Source: Pseudoflavonifractor sp902362925 (GTDB taxonomy: Bacteria; Bacillota; Clostridia; Oscillospirales; Oscillospiraceae). From it: a stretch of 64,000 nt of DNA. Made by a program: the position numbers and the translations under genes. Positions 15,081 to 22,745 of the stretch are shown piece by piece. Position 1 is the stretch's first letter. Every line of letters starts with the position of its first letter. Location of the stretch: the NCBI GenBank assembly GCA_902362925.1, contig CABIYL010000001.1; one strand, 5' to 3'. The notes below the pieces were generated by a model. It was given only the letters and a program-made list of their open reading frames with translations, did no database searches and was not told the origin of the DNA.

Positions 15081-17558
15081 TCAGCCCGCCCACAGAACGC
15101 GATAACCGCGAATCAGACTGGTCATATTCCCCCCGGATTTAGGCCGGGCGCGCTCTACATAGATCCCGAGCCTGCGAAGCGCTTTGTTGAAGTTCTGTTT
15201 CCCGAGCGGGTACATTCCGCCGTCTTTTGCCCAATCTTGGTAGACCTCATAGATGTACGGTGCCCGCTCCTCAGCGCCCTTTTCCGGCGCCAGCATCTCC
15301 TCCACAAATCGGGCCGCACTGTCCGACTCATGCTTGTACGCCGCCGTTGCGGACCGCACTGCTTCCGGGGCACTCAGCCCGATCCTCATATACTCGCTCA
15401 GGCCGTCCAGCAGCCAATTCAGAACGCCGGACAGGTTCTCCGGACGGCGCAACGTCGCCTTCAGGTCCTTGTCCTGCTCTTCCGGGCTGAAATGCCGGTC
15501 GAATCGCAGCAGATGAACGCGCCCGCTGTCGAACAGGCTGAGGTCCTGGCAGACCGGAACGTGGTTCGTGTGGATCACGAATTTGAATTCCGGCTTGAAC
15601 TGGAAAACACTTCCATACATATAGCGGGCTGTTATCTCGTCGTTGCCGGTCAGCTGCTTCAAAAGTGCCGCGTTCAGCTTCGTATTGTCCGGGAACTCCG
15701 CAACGGACACGAGCCGGGCCCCGGCCAAGCGGGCCACATTCTCCGTGGGCCGGTCTCCGTTCTGGTCTCGGCTGAAGGCCACGGTTTCGGGCGGGGCGGC
15801 CCTGCCGTAGTCGCCCAGGAGCGCCAGGAGCGTGTCCATAGCTGTGGATTTCCCGTTCCGCGTGCTCTCGCCCAGCATGATGAGCAGTGTCTCCTCCTTG
15901 GTGCTGCCGCAGATGCAATATCCAAGATAGCGTTGCAGGAAGCCGGCTTTTTCCACCCCCGTGGACTCCTTTTGTCCAGCCTCGCACACCTGGGGCTCCA
16001 TGATCTCCCGGACAAAGCGCTCCCACCGCTCGCACCGGGCGGAGGGGTCGTATTCCACATTGGCCAGCATAGTGATCCGGTCCTCCGGGTTGTGGGGTCT
16101 CAGCTCCCGTGTGTGTAGGTCCAGCGTGCCGTTTAGGCAGTTCAACAGCCAGGGGTCCCGGTCGAACTCGCTCAGGCTGATGGGCCAGCAGCTGCTCGCC
16201 TCCCGGATAAAAGTCTGTCTGCTTTGACCCTTGGTCCAGTGCTTGGCCCAGGACAACAGCTTGTCCCGGTCCTCATCGTCGCTGATCTCGGCGGCATAGG
16301 CCGACAGCGCCCGGGCCAGGTCCTTCGTGTGCTCCGCAACCGCTGCGCCGCCCAGGTCCTGCTTCCACCGGCGGCCATCGTAGACGTACCAGCCCCCGCG
16401 CTCCGGCACAGGGCGGCAGAGCGGCTTCAGGAAGTCCGCCAGCAGCTGCCCAGCGCCCAGGTCGTCCCGGCGGTACTCGCGGCTGTGGGCCGCGTCAACG
16501 CTCCGCAGGAACTCCACAGCCCGGGCCACACCGTCGGTCAGGCCCTGCCCGCTTCTGAAATTCGGGTTCCATGTGGTTTTGCAGTCCCGGATCGCCCTCT
16601 GGAGGGTCATGGCGCCGTAGGTGCTGCCGGACTGAGACCTGTCCCACTTGTCCCGCATCAGTCCGCTCTGCCTGAAAAGCCGGTCCATCTGCTCGGCGTC
16701 GCGATTGGTAAAAAACGCCAGGTAGTTGCACAGCGCCAGGTCAGCCTCGGACTGAGAGCTGAAGCCCAGCTCTTCCCATTCTCCAGCCCACAACTCCGCG
16801 ATATCGGCCCCTTTCGCGCTTCGGAGCATCCGGTCCAGGACCTCGGCATCGTCCAGCAGCGCGGCCTCCTCGCGCTCCTGAGCGGCCCCTGCGGTGTTGT
16901 CCACAGGTGTGTCGCTCCAGGTGTTACCCGTGTGGATATCTGAGCCTGCCGCCCTTGCTAATTCCTTGTAATTCACTAGGATTTCCACGCTTCCTTCCGC
17001 CTTCTCGCCGCGCCTCATGTACCGGTCCAGCAGCGCCTGAAGGGCCTCTGGGCACGTCCGGATCGGCGCATCGTGTACCACATCGCCGGTGACGGTCAGG
17101 TACCGGCTCGTCTGTCCCGCCGCATAGACCTCCAGCCCGAGCCCAGAATTTTTTGTGTAGTACCGCGCTGGGTCAAACGTGAAGCCCGGAGCACGGCACA
17201 GGACGTGAAGCCCCGACCCGCTCGGCGATCGCTCGGCATAGCTGTCCAGCAGCTCCACCACGTCCCGGGCCAGCGGAGACAGCTCCCCGGTCCCATCCAC
17301 GCAGTTGTCGATGTCCACGCCGACCAGATCGCCGAACAGGCCGATACCCGCCCCCTGGAACCGCCCCGGCCTGCGCTCCAGCGCCCGCTCGACATCTGCA
17401 AAGCTGCTGAAGGTGCTGGGGTCGTTCGCCCGGGCCTTCTCGCCGGTGCGGGGGTTGTGGGGGACTTTCGCCTGCCTGCCGTCGCGCTCCTCGTACCGCC
17501 ACAGACAGAATTTTCCGTTCTCTCGCAGGTCTGCCGGGAGATTCTGGTATGTACTCAT
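15081..17558 (-). CDS. P4/D5-type DNA primase-helicase
   Basis: An 825-residue replication protein. The N-terminal 240 residues resemble a primase-polymerase domain: GVDIDNCVDGTG near 98-109 carries an acidic metal pair, and SPSGSGLHVLC near 130-140 is typical. A D5-type helper domain is in the middle (about 300-470). The C-terminal superfamily-3 helicase has Walker A GESTRNGKST (about 561-570), then the sensor-like HTNHVP. It would melt and prime the element's own origin. Its ATG overlaps the stop of the preceding gene by ATGA. Similar proteins occur in phages, satellites and plasmids. Confidence 0.9.
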   Translation of the reverse strand: MSTYQNLPADLRENGKFCLWRYEERDGRQAKVPHNPRTGEKARANDPSTFSSFADVERALERRPGRFQGAGIGLFGDLVGVDIDNCVDGTGELSPLARDVVELLDSYAERSPSGSGLHVLCRAPGFTFDPARYYTKNSGLGLEVYAAGQTSRYLTVTGDVVHDAPIRTCPEALQALLDRYMRRGEKAEGSVEILVNYKELARAAGSDIHTGNTWSDTPVDNTAGAAQEREEAALLDDAEVLDRMLRSAKGADIAELWAGEWEELGFSSQSEADLALCNYLAFFTNRDAEQMDRLFRQSGLMRDKWDRSQSGSTYGAMTLQRAIRDCKTTWNPNFRSGQGLTDGVARAVEFLRSVDAAHSREYRRDDLGAGQLLADFLKPLCRPVPERGGWYVYDGRRWKQDLGGAAVAEHTKDLARALSAYAAEISDDEDRDKLLSWAKHWTKGQSRQTFIREASSCWPISLSEFDRDPWLLNCLNGTLDLHTRELRPHNPEDRITMLANVEYDPSARCERWERFVREIMEPQVCEAGQKESTGVEKAGFLQRYLGYCICGSTKEETLLIMLGESTRNGKSTAMDTLLALLGDYGRAAPPETVAFSRDQNGDRPTENVARLAGARLVSVAEFPDNTKLNAALLKQLTGNDEITARYMYGSVFQFKPEFKFVIHTNHVPVCQDLSLFDSGRVHLLRFDRHFSPEEQDKDLKATLRRPENLSGVLNWLLDGLSEYMRIGLSAPEAVRSATAAYKHESDSAARFVEEMLAPEKGAEERAPYIYEVYQDWAKDGGMYPLGKQNFNKALRRLGIYVERARPKSGGNMTSLIRGYRVLWAG

Positions 17559-17869
17559 CGCGACACCGTCCTCTCGATTTCCAGCAGCCGGTCCGCCGCC
17601 TTGGAGATATCAGACGATGAGATTTCAAATCGTTCCCGGATATACTGTGGATATCCGCTCGGGGAGAGCTGCCAGACGTACAGCTTGAAGCTCCGGCGGT
17701 AGTAGCCACCTGACAGCTCGAGGTCCACGTTTTCGAGTTTCTTATACAGGACCGGCTCCATATCGATCATTCTCGCGGTATATCCCCCGTCCCTCCGGTT
17801 CAGCTCTTCCAGCAGCCGCCGTTTCCGGAGACAGAGTTCACGCACATGTACACTAGGCGGTGTGCTCAT
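17555..17869 (-). CDS. Small element protein between HTH and primase genes
   Basis: A 104-residue protein, start at 17869 with AAGGAGG 7 bp upstream. Basic helical segment at the N-terminus (VRELCLRKRRLLEELNRRDGG), then a mixed region with many Tyr and Arg residues. Both ends overlap neighbours by 4 bp (ATGA), so it is translated with the HTH protein and the primase. I do not recognise a family; the position suggests a replication accessory or a primase-loading factor. Confidence 0.7.
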   Translation of the reverse strand: MSTPPSVHVRELCLRKRRLLEELNRRDGGYTARMIDMEPVLYKKLENVDLELSGGYYRRSFKLYVWQLSPSGYPQYIRERFEISSSDISKAADRLLEIERTVSR

Positions 17870-18063
17870 CGGTTTTCCTCCTTGTTGTTTTCTCCGACGG
17901 ACAGTTCCCGAATGGCGGCCATAATACGCTCCGCTTTTTCCTCGGGAAGTTCCCGACGGAGCCAGCGGGACAGCGTAGCGTCTGCAACGCCCAGAGCCTC
18001 CGCTACCTGCCACAGCTTGACGCCAGCTCCCGCCGCGGCCCTCCTGAGTTTCAAATTTGCCAT
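17866..18063 (-). CDS. Cro/excisionase-like helix-turn-helix protein
   Basis: A 65-residue protein with one helix-turn-helix: VKLWQVAEALGVADATLSRWLRR (about 15-37) shows the standard spacing of a Cro-type reading helix. It is the first gene of the leftward operon that continues with the 104-residue protein and the primase-helicase. It is divergent from the XRE repressor at 18192. The pair resembles a Cro/CI switch, with this gene as the Cro- or Xis-like partner. Confidence 0.75.
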   Translation of the reverse strand: MANLKLRRAAAGAGVKLWQVAEALGVADATLSRWLRRELPEEKAERIMAAIRELSVGENNKEENR

Positions 18064-18103
18064 AGTTTCGAGTCTCCCTTCCTAATAATCGTCATCAACG
18101 CTC

Positions 18104-18132
18104 TTGACATCATCATTGTATCGCGGTATTCT
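18104..18132 (+). promoter_or_regulatory. Promoter for the XRE repressor gene
   Basis: TTGACA (18104-18109), 17-bp spacer, TATTCT (18127-18132), about 60 bp before the ATG. Confidence 0.6.
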
Positions 18133-18191
18133 GTGTTTATAAATACTCATAATTTTACGTATTTAATTTATTTTGCGAGGTAATGTATAAA

Positions 18192-18830
18192 ATGAGATAC
18201 AATTCTAAAATTATTGGCGCTAGGGTAAGGGCGGAGCGCCGGGATCTGAATTGGTCACAGGACAAGCTGCTGGACCAGCTTAAACAACTTGGTGTTCCGC
18301 TCTCCCGCGCCACACTATCCCACCTGGAGAACGGCGACGAGGTAAAACTGGACTTGGACCTGGTCCTTGCTCTCTGTGAGCTGTTCCGATGTGATATAGG
18401 CTATCTGTTGGGCCACTATGACCAGAAATTCCGGGAGCGAGCTGATGTGTGCGACGCGACCGGCCTCTCGGAGGGCGCAGTATGTGCTCTGAGGCAGGAG
18501 AAGAACCGCACAGTATCAAAGACCCTTATGGCGGGGCCACAGCCCATCGAAATCCTGTCAAAACTAATTGAGTGCTGGGACTTCTGGAACTGCCTGTGGA
18601 GTCTGTCTTGGTATTCGACACCGTTATGCCGCACGAGCATGGATTTCCTGGAGCTCGGATCTGCGCGTCCGGTACATCCGGCAGAGCTGCCGCTGGAGGC
18701 TGCTGCGTCGCCCTCGATTGTGGGCAACATGGACGACGTACTCACGGCAGCCGCAACCTTCCGATTTAGGAACGCAGTGCAGCAGGCCATGGGCTGGGCG
18801 CATAAGGAACCGAAGTCCACAGGCGGATAA
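18192..18830 (+). CDS. XRE-family repressor-like regulator
   Basis: A protein of 212 residues from ATG 18192 (GAGGT about 10 bp upstream); ATG 18183 would add three residues but is too near that site. The N-terminal XRE helix-turn-helix covers about 6-70 (GARVRAERRDLNWSQDKL ... LSRATLSHLENG). Next comes the CDATGLSEGAV stretch seen in many Firmicute XRE proteins, then a C-terminal region with no peptidase motif. It is probably the maintenance repressor controlling the divergent replication operon. Downstream lie two small Cys-rich proteins in the same direction. Confidence 0.82.
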   Translation: MRYNSKIIGARVRAERRDLNWSQDKLLDQLKQLGVPLSRATLSHLENGDEVKLDLDLVLALCELFRCDIGYLLGHYDQKFRERADVCDATGLSEGAVCALRQEKNRTVSKTLMAGPQPIEILSKLIECWDFWNCLWSLSWYSTPLCRTSMDFLELGSARPVHPAELPLEAAASPSIVGNMDDVLTAAATFRFRNAVQQAMGWAHKEPKSTGG

Positions 18831-18881
18831 TCCAAGAGACGAAAAAAAGCGCCCCGTAGGGCGCTCAGGAGGTTATAGAAT

Positions 18882-19169
18882 ATGGTATCAAACGATCTGG
18901 TGGACGGATTTATTCCGAAGAACGAAATGGCACAGTGCAACCTGTGCAGGAAACAAAGCTCAGAGAAGCCGTTCACATGCGAGGTATATCCGGACTGGAT
19001 ACCCAAACAGAAGCCGGTAGGGACCTGCCCGTACTACGAGCCGGACGAGCAGAAGGTGAAGGAACAGGAGGCGTGGGAGGTCGAGGTCAAGAAGATGGTG
19101 GCCGAGATGGTCGCACGCGCCGAGGAGAAGAAGCGGAGGCAGAGGGAGCAGGGCAGCGCGGCGGATTAA
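18882..19169 (+). CDS. Cys-rich putative zinc-ribbon protein, copy 1
   Basis: A 95-residue protein with CNLCRK, then FTCEVYPDWIP and GTCPYYEPDE: four Cys in the pattern CxxC-x10-13-C-x14-C, consistent with one zinc site. A charged helical tail rich in Lys, Glu and Arg follows (about 57-90). It is a clear paralog of the next gene. Related small proteins with the TCxxYPxGIP core are common in Firmicute genomes and elements, of unknown function. The gene is 51 bp after the repressor gene and reads the same way. Confidence 0.65.
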   Translation: MVSNDLVDGFIPKNEMAQCNLCRKQSSEKPFTCEVYPDWIPKQKPVGTCPYYEPDEQKVKEQEAWEVEVKKMVAEMVARAEEKKRRQREQGSAAD

Positions 19170-19190
19170 GCGCCAAGGAGGTCTCAGAGG

Positions 19191-19505
19191 ATGGCACTGG
19201 ACAACTTAATCCCCAAGAACAATATGGGGAAATGCCCGAAATGCAAGAAGTACCACAAAGGGACATTTACCTGCGCAATATACCCGAAGTGGATACCGGA
19301 CGAAGCGATGGACAACGACTGCCCAGACTTCGACCCGAAAGAGCAGGACGGCACACAGGAGAAAGGGACAGCCCTGATTATCGAGGACGGCAAGACGCTG
19401 GACGAGCTGGTGGCGGGGAGCAAGTACGAGGAAAGTATCGTGCAGCACGAGCGGGAACTGGGGGCGACGGACGAGGAGATCTGGGAGTTCTTGAACGAGC
19501 TCTGA
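19191..19505 (+). CDS. Cys-rich putative zinc-ribbon protein, copy 2
   Basis: A 104-residue protein, 21 bp after copy 1, with AAGGAGG upstream. It keeps the same core (IPKNNMGKCPKCKKYHKG, FTCAIYPKWIP, DCPDFDPKEQ) but the tail is acidic (ALIIEDGKTLDELVAGSKYEESI) rather than basic. The shared cores and opposite tails suggest a diverged pair, perhaps a heterodimer. Function unknown. The first of the four palindromic repeats begins 35 bp after the stop and could end its transcript. Confidence 0.65.
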   Translation: MALDNLIPKNNMGKCPKCKKYHKGTFTCAIYPKWIPDEAMDNDCPDFDPKEQDGTQEKGTALIIEDGKTLDELVAGSKYEESIVQHERELGATDEEIWEFLNEL

Positions 19506-19540
19506 TTTCCACAGTGGTGGCGCTGCACTGACACAAAAAG

Positions 19541-19797
19541 AGCCGGGACCTGCCAGGGAAAGCACGGGTACAATTCCCGGCCGCCTTAACAGGTCTCGGC
19601 TTTTTGACGCCGGTTCTACCAGGGAAGGCATGGGTACAATTCCCAGCGGCCTTAACAGAACCGGACAGCGGCGCCATACCCGTCAGGGAAAGCACGGGTA
19701 CAATTCCCGGCCGGCTTAACAGGTCTGGCACCTAATACCGAGACCTGCCAGGGAAAGATGGGTACACTTCCCAGCCGCCTTAACAGGCTCGGTATCA
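19541..19797. repeat. Four tandem palindromic repeats, about 65 bp each
   Basis: The core AGGGAA-x-GG/CA-x-GGGTACAATTCCC followed by GGCCTTAACAGG-like sequence recurs with its AGGGAA starting at 19555, 19621, 19685 and 19750 (spacings 66, 64, 65). Each unit has an outer stem whose sequence changes while pairing is kept: AGCCGGGACCTG with CAGGTCTCGGCT, CCGGTTCT with AGAACCGG, and TACCGAG with CTCGGTA. An inner hairpin CGGG-TACAATT-CCCG sits within. Unit 1 is followed by TTTTT and preceded on the other strand by a T run, so it can also work as a two-way terminator between converging genes. Confidence 0.8.
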
Positions 19798-19886
19798 AAG
19801 CCATTATAAAGCGCCCTTCCAGGTACGTCAAGGCGTGCAGTTGGAGGAGAGACATAAAGAACTGACGGAGCTCCCGGTCACACCGG

Positions 19887-20825
19887 TCAGGCGAAGAACC
19901 GACCGCACATCGCGTCGATTTCCTCTCTTCTGGCCAGCACTTCTACCCATTCCGGCGGAATGGACTCCCGGCCATACAGCGCCCCCGCAAGGCTGCCCGC
20001 CACAGCGGCAATAGTGTCTGCGTCGCCGCCCAGATTTACCGCTTTCAGCACACAGGAGCGGTAGCTGTCCGACGTCAGGACGCACCAGATCGCCGCTTCC
20101 AGCGTACTCGGCGCATAACCTGTGCTCTCTATCTGCGCTGCCGGGAGCGCCGCGAAGTCAGGGGCGAACAGGCGGCTGTAAGCATCCGCCCCGGGACGGC
20201 CAGCATAAAAGGCGGCGGCTTTTTCCAGCCCGGCGTGAATCGCCCCGAAGCTGGGGGTCTCAAGCAATTCCCACAGAACGACAGAGAAAATTCCACAGGC
20301 GGTGCAGGGGCAGGGATGGGCGTGTGTCAGCGCCGAAACACTGTGGGTGATCTCGAGCTTCTCCGCCTCTGCAAGGCCCGGATATCTCATTGCGAGGAAC
20401 AGGGCCACCGGCAGAATCCGCATCAGCGAGCCGTTTCCGCTGTCCCGCTCCGCAGTGCAGCCGCAGGCGGCGGGCTCTGTCCCGCGCCAGTACTTTCCCA
20501 GCGCCCGCAGAACGGTGCGGCCAACCCCAAACGCGCGGCCATAGGGCGTCAGATAGCCCTCCTTTGCCCAGCTGGAAAAACGCGCCATCAGATCGGGCAG
20601 GTCAACGCGCTGTGTTTCAGTCAGGCTTTCAAGGGTGCAGAGCATCATGGACGAGTCGTCTGACCATGTGCCGCGCGGGACATGGTGCGTCCCGTATTCC
20701 AGCATCTCGGTAACGTGCGCCTCTGCCAGCTTCTCCCGGGGCACAAATTCCACCGGCACCCCCAGCGCGTCCCCCACAATGTGCCCCATCACAGCGCCGT
20801 ACATACGCGCAGTCTCTGCCGCCAT
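19887..20825 (-). CDS. ADP-ribosylglycohydrolase (DraG family)
   Basis: A 312-residue enzyme expected to remove ADP-ribose from proteins or nucleic acids, or to act on related ADP-ribosyl groups. Two-metal-site motifs are visible: GDALGVP (near 17-23), GTWSDDSSM (near 56-64) and the C-terminal NLGGDADTIAAVAG. The start at 20825 follows AGGAGGT; the frame runs upstream to 20906 without a site. It is the last gene before the right end of the element and is transcribed inward. No ADP-ribosyltransferase is nearby, so it may counter a toxin or act as defence or anti-defence cargo. Confidence 0.9.
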   Translation of the reverse strand: MAAETARMYGAVMGHIVGDALGVPVEFVPREKLAEAHVTEMLEYGTHHVPRGTWSDDSSMMLCTLESLTETQRVDLPDLMARFSSWAKEGYLTPYGRAFGVGRTVLRALGKYWRGTEPAACGCTAERDSGNGSLMRILPVALFLAMRYPGLAEAEKLEITHSVSALTHAHPCPCTACGIFSVVLWELLETPSFGAIHAGLEKAAAFYAGRPGADAYSRLFAPDFAALPAAQIESTGYAPSTLEAAIWCVLTSDSYRSCVLKAVNLGGDADTIAAVAGSLAGALYGRESIPPEWVEVLARREEIDAMCGRFFA

Positions 20826-21290
20826 ACGATAACCTCCTGCACAGTCCTTTGGTTCTTCCCATTGTACACCAAAACGGCCCGCCGAACATCCCAAAACGCA
20901 AAACAAGACGCCGGAGCATTGCCGCCCCGGCGTCTCTCTGTATCTGTCTGGCCGACTGTTTTGTGCAACAGCAGTGCAACAGCTGTGGTAATTTATCAGT
21001 ACTTTCTACTGCATTAAAGCCCATATTTGCGGATTGAAAAACAAGTGAAAAAATTCCGCAAACCATTGGGCCCCAGTCGTTTGAGCGATTTTACCTTTTC
21101 TGGGTCCTTCCGTGCAGACTTCCATATCAAAAAACCCTTTTCAATACAAGTGCGGCAGCCCATATCCGGCTGAAAACAGGGGCGGCGGAACAAAAAGGCT
21201 CCCCTTTCCCCGGGAAATTGTATCTCACGTTACATTCTTCCCCCGGCCGCCGTGCCATAATAATGCAAACAGCCCGGGTGTCCGTTTCCC
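20826..21290. other. Right end of the element and intergenic region before ilvE
   Basis: No gene seen. It contains a hairpin (GACGCCGGAG... / ...CCCCGGCGTC at about 20909-20934), the TGCAAC pair at 20964-20980, and the likely right junction somewhere between 20960 and about 21080. Confidence 0.45.
20964..20980. repeat. Paired TGCAAC motif, right end
   Basis: TGCAAC at 20964-20969 and 20975-20980; same spacing as the internal copy. Candidate integrase arm site. Confidence 0.35.
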
Positions 21291-21319
21291 TTGCGGCCAT
21301 CCCGTCCGACTGCTATACT
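21291..21319 (+). promoter_or_regulatory. Promoter of ilvE
   Basis: TTGCGG (21291-21296), 17 bp, TATACT (21314-21319), 40 bp before the ATG. No T-box or leader peptide is visible in the short leader. Confidence 0.55.
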
Positions 21320-21358
21320 AGTGGGTATCCCATTATTTCAAGTAAGGAGGCCGTCTCC

Positions 21359-22423
21359 ATGCATGAATTTCCCATCACCCGGGCCGCGCAGCTCAAGCCC
21401 AAGCCCGACCCCAAGACTCTGTCCTTCGGCAAGGTCTTTACCGATTACATGTTCCTGATGAACTATAACCCCGAGCAGGGCTGGCACGACGGACGCATCG
21501 TCCCCTACGCCCCCATCGCCCTGGAGCCCTCCGCCATGGTGTTCCACTACGCCCAGGAGGTCTTTGAGGGCATGAAGGCCTACCGCAATCCCGAGGGCGG
21601 CGTGCAGCTGTTCCGTCCCATGGACAACGTCCGCCGGATGAACGACTCCTGCGAGCGTCTGTGCATCCCCACGCTGCCCGAGGACCTGGCCCTGGACGGC
21701 ATCAAGGCCCTGGTCAAGACCGAGGCCGACTGGGTGCCCAGCGAGCCCGGCACCTCCCTGTATATCCGCCCCTTCATCATCGCCACCGACGCCAGCCTGG
21801 GCGTCCACGCCTCCCACACCTACCTGTTCTGCGTCATCTGCTGCCCCGTGGGTGCCTACTACGCCGAGGGCATCAACCCGGTGCGCATCTACGTGGAGAA
21901 TGAGGACGTCCGCGCCGTCCGGGGCGGCACCGGCTACACCAAGTGCGGCGGCAACTACGCCGCCTCCATCCGTGCCGGTGAGCGGGCCGAGGGCCAGGGC
22001 TACGCCCAGGTCCTGTGGCTGGACGGCGTCCACCGCAAGTACATCGAGGAAGTTGGCTCCATGAACGTCATGTTCAAGGTGAACGGCGAGATCATCACCC
22101 CCGAGCTCACCGGCTCCGTGCTGCCCGGTATTACCCGCCGTTCCTGCCTGGAGCTGCTGCGGGACTGGGGCTACCCCGTCCAGGAGCGGCTCATCACCGC
22201 CCAGGAGCTCTTTGACGCTGCCGCTGAGGGCAAGCTGGAGGAGGCCTGGGGCACCGGCACCGCAGCCGTTGTCTCCCCCATCGGCGAGATGGGCTGGGAG
22301 GACAAGCACACTGTGGTCAACGGCGGCAAAATCGGCGAAGTAACCCAGAGGCTGTACGACACCCTCACCGGCATCCAGTGGGGCACTGTTCCCGACCCCC
22401 ACGGCTGGGTGGTCAAGCTCTGA
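21359..22423 (+). CDS. ilvE: Branched-chain amino acid aminotransferase
   Basis: A 354-residue fold-type IV PLP enzyme for the last step of valine, leucine and isoleucine synthesis (and the first step of their breakdown). AAGGAGG lies 8 bp before ATG 21359; the frame extends upstream to 21218 without reason. The PLP lysine is in GTGYTKCGGNYAAS (about residue 196). The EVFEGMKAYR and GSMNVMF stretches and the GTGTAAVVSP phosphate-binding turn are all present. Length fits the 350-residue class. It is alone, ended by a strong terminator, and is the first host gene right of the element. Confidence 0.95.
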   Translation: MHEFPITRAAQLKPKPDPKTLSFGKVFTDYMFLMNYNPEQGWHDGRIVPYAPIALEPSAMVFHYAQEVFEGMKAYRNPEGGVQLFRPMDNVRRMNDSCERLCIPTLPEDLALDGIKALVKTEADWVPSEPGTSLYIRPFIIATDASLGVHASHTYLFCVICCPVGAYYAEGINPVRIYVENEDVRAVRGGTGYTKCGGNYAASIRAGERAEGQGYAQVLWLDGVHRKYIEEVGSMNVMFKVNGEIITPELTGSVLPGITRRSCLELLRDWGYPVQERLITAQELFDAAAEGKLEEAWGTGTAAVVSPIGEMGWEDKHTVVNGGKIGEVTQRLYDTLTGIQWGTVPDPHGWVVKL

Positions 22424-22441
22424 GCCTGACAATCGGATAAG

Positions 22442-22478
22442 AAAAACCCCGCGGACAGTGGTGTCCGCGGGGTTTTTT
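22442..22478 (+). terminator. Terminator after ilvE
   Basis: Perfect stem AAAAACCCCGCGGACA / TGTCCGCGGGGTTTTT closing on GTGG, then T residues. Flanking A and T runs make it usable in both directions. Confidence 0.9.
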
Positions 22479-22547
22479 GTCACAATTGAGCGCAAAACAA
22501 AGAAACAGCGGCGCTACTGTCGTTTCTCGGAAAGTGAAATTACTTAC

Positions 22548-22612
22548 ATCCAGATACAGCAGGCACAGGGCCATCGTATTTTTCATACCTTCCCAGTGCG
22601 TCCGCGCCCCAG
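22548..22612 (-). pseudogene. Decayed copy of the 3' end of the M42 peptidase gene
   Basis: About 60 bp match the last 20 codons of the peptidase gene (22748-22812). The minus strand spells THWEGMKNTMALCLLYLDV, against THAEGMKNTMALCLLYLGAE in the live gene. It sits 135 bp beyond the live stop, separated by a hairpin-rich block. Confidence 0.85.
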
Positions 22613-22745
22613 CGGGCTCACGCCCGCCGGGGAACCCCTCTGTTTTTATCTGCTCGGGCGGAGTGAATCCGCCCGGCATCAGGATTTTGCCTCCGGCAAA
22701 ATGCCTGGACGCGCCAAAGGCGCGAGGTCGCGCACCCATCGGCAT
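22613..22745. repeat. Hairpin-chain block between the two peptidase 3' ends
   Basis: Five short perfect or near-perfect stems in a row: GCGGGCtcacGCCCGC, CGGGCGGAgtgaaTCCGCCCG, ATTTTGCCtccGGCAAAAT, GCGCCaaaGGCGC and CGCGaggtCGCG. This looks like an inserted palindromic repeat unit, which would explain the duplicated gene end on its far side. Confidence 0.65.

Larger units (their letters stand above)
10480..21080. mobile_element. Integrated element: integrase, primase-helicase, regulators, no structural genes
   Basis: The segment between gdpP and ilvE holds a tyrosine integrase at its left end, divergent repressor-type regulators, a P4/D5-type replication protein, many tiny genes and accessory cargo (ADP-ribosylglycohydrolase). 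No capsid, terminase, portal, relaxase or coupling-protein gene is visible, so it is more like a satellite or plasmid-like integrative element than a full prophage. Borders are approximate. Exact short matches shared by the two ends are GTGCAACAG (10490 and 20963) and TTGGGCCC (10540 and 21067), too short to call att cores. Confidence 0.75.

Noticed and set aside
19541..19797. CRISPR array
   Set aside because: Only four units, and the whole 65-bp unit is similar, with no unique 30-40 bp spacers. Each unit is a large palindrome, and no cas gene is near.
19541..19797. Integron attC sites or tRNA genes
   Set aside because: The GTTRRRY / RYYYAAC pair of attC is not met, and no integron integrase is present. 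The T-arm-like hairpin lacks the D and anticodon arms and the CCA-side acceptor of a tRNA.
10491..21075. TTGGGCCC or GTGCAACAG as the att core
   Set aside because: Both occur at each end, but they are only 8-9 bp and are not in a clear target such as a tRNA gene; I leave the core unassigned.
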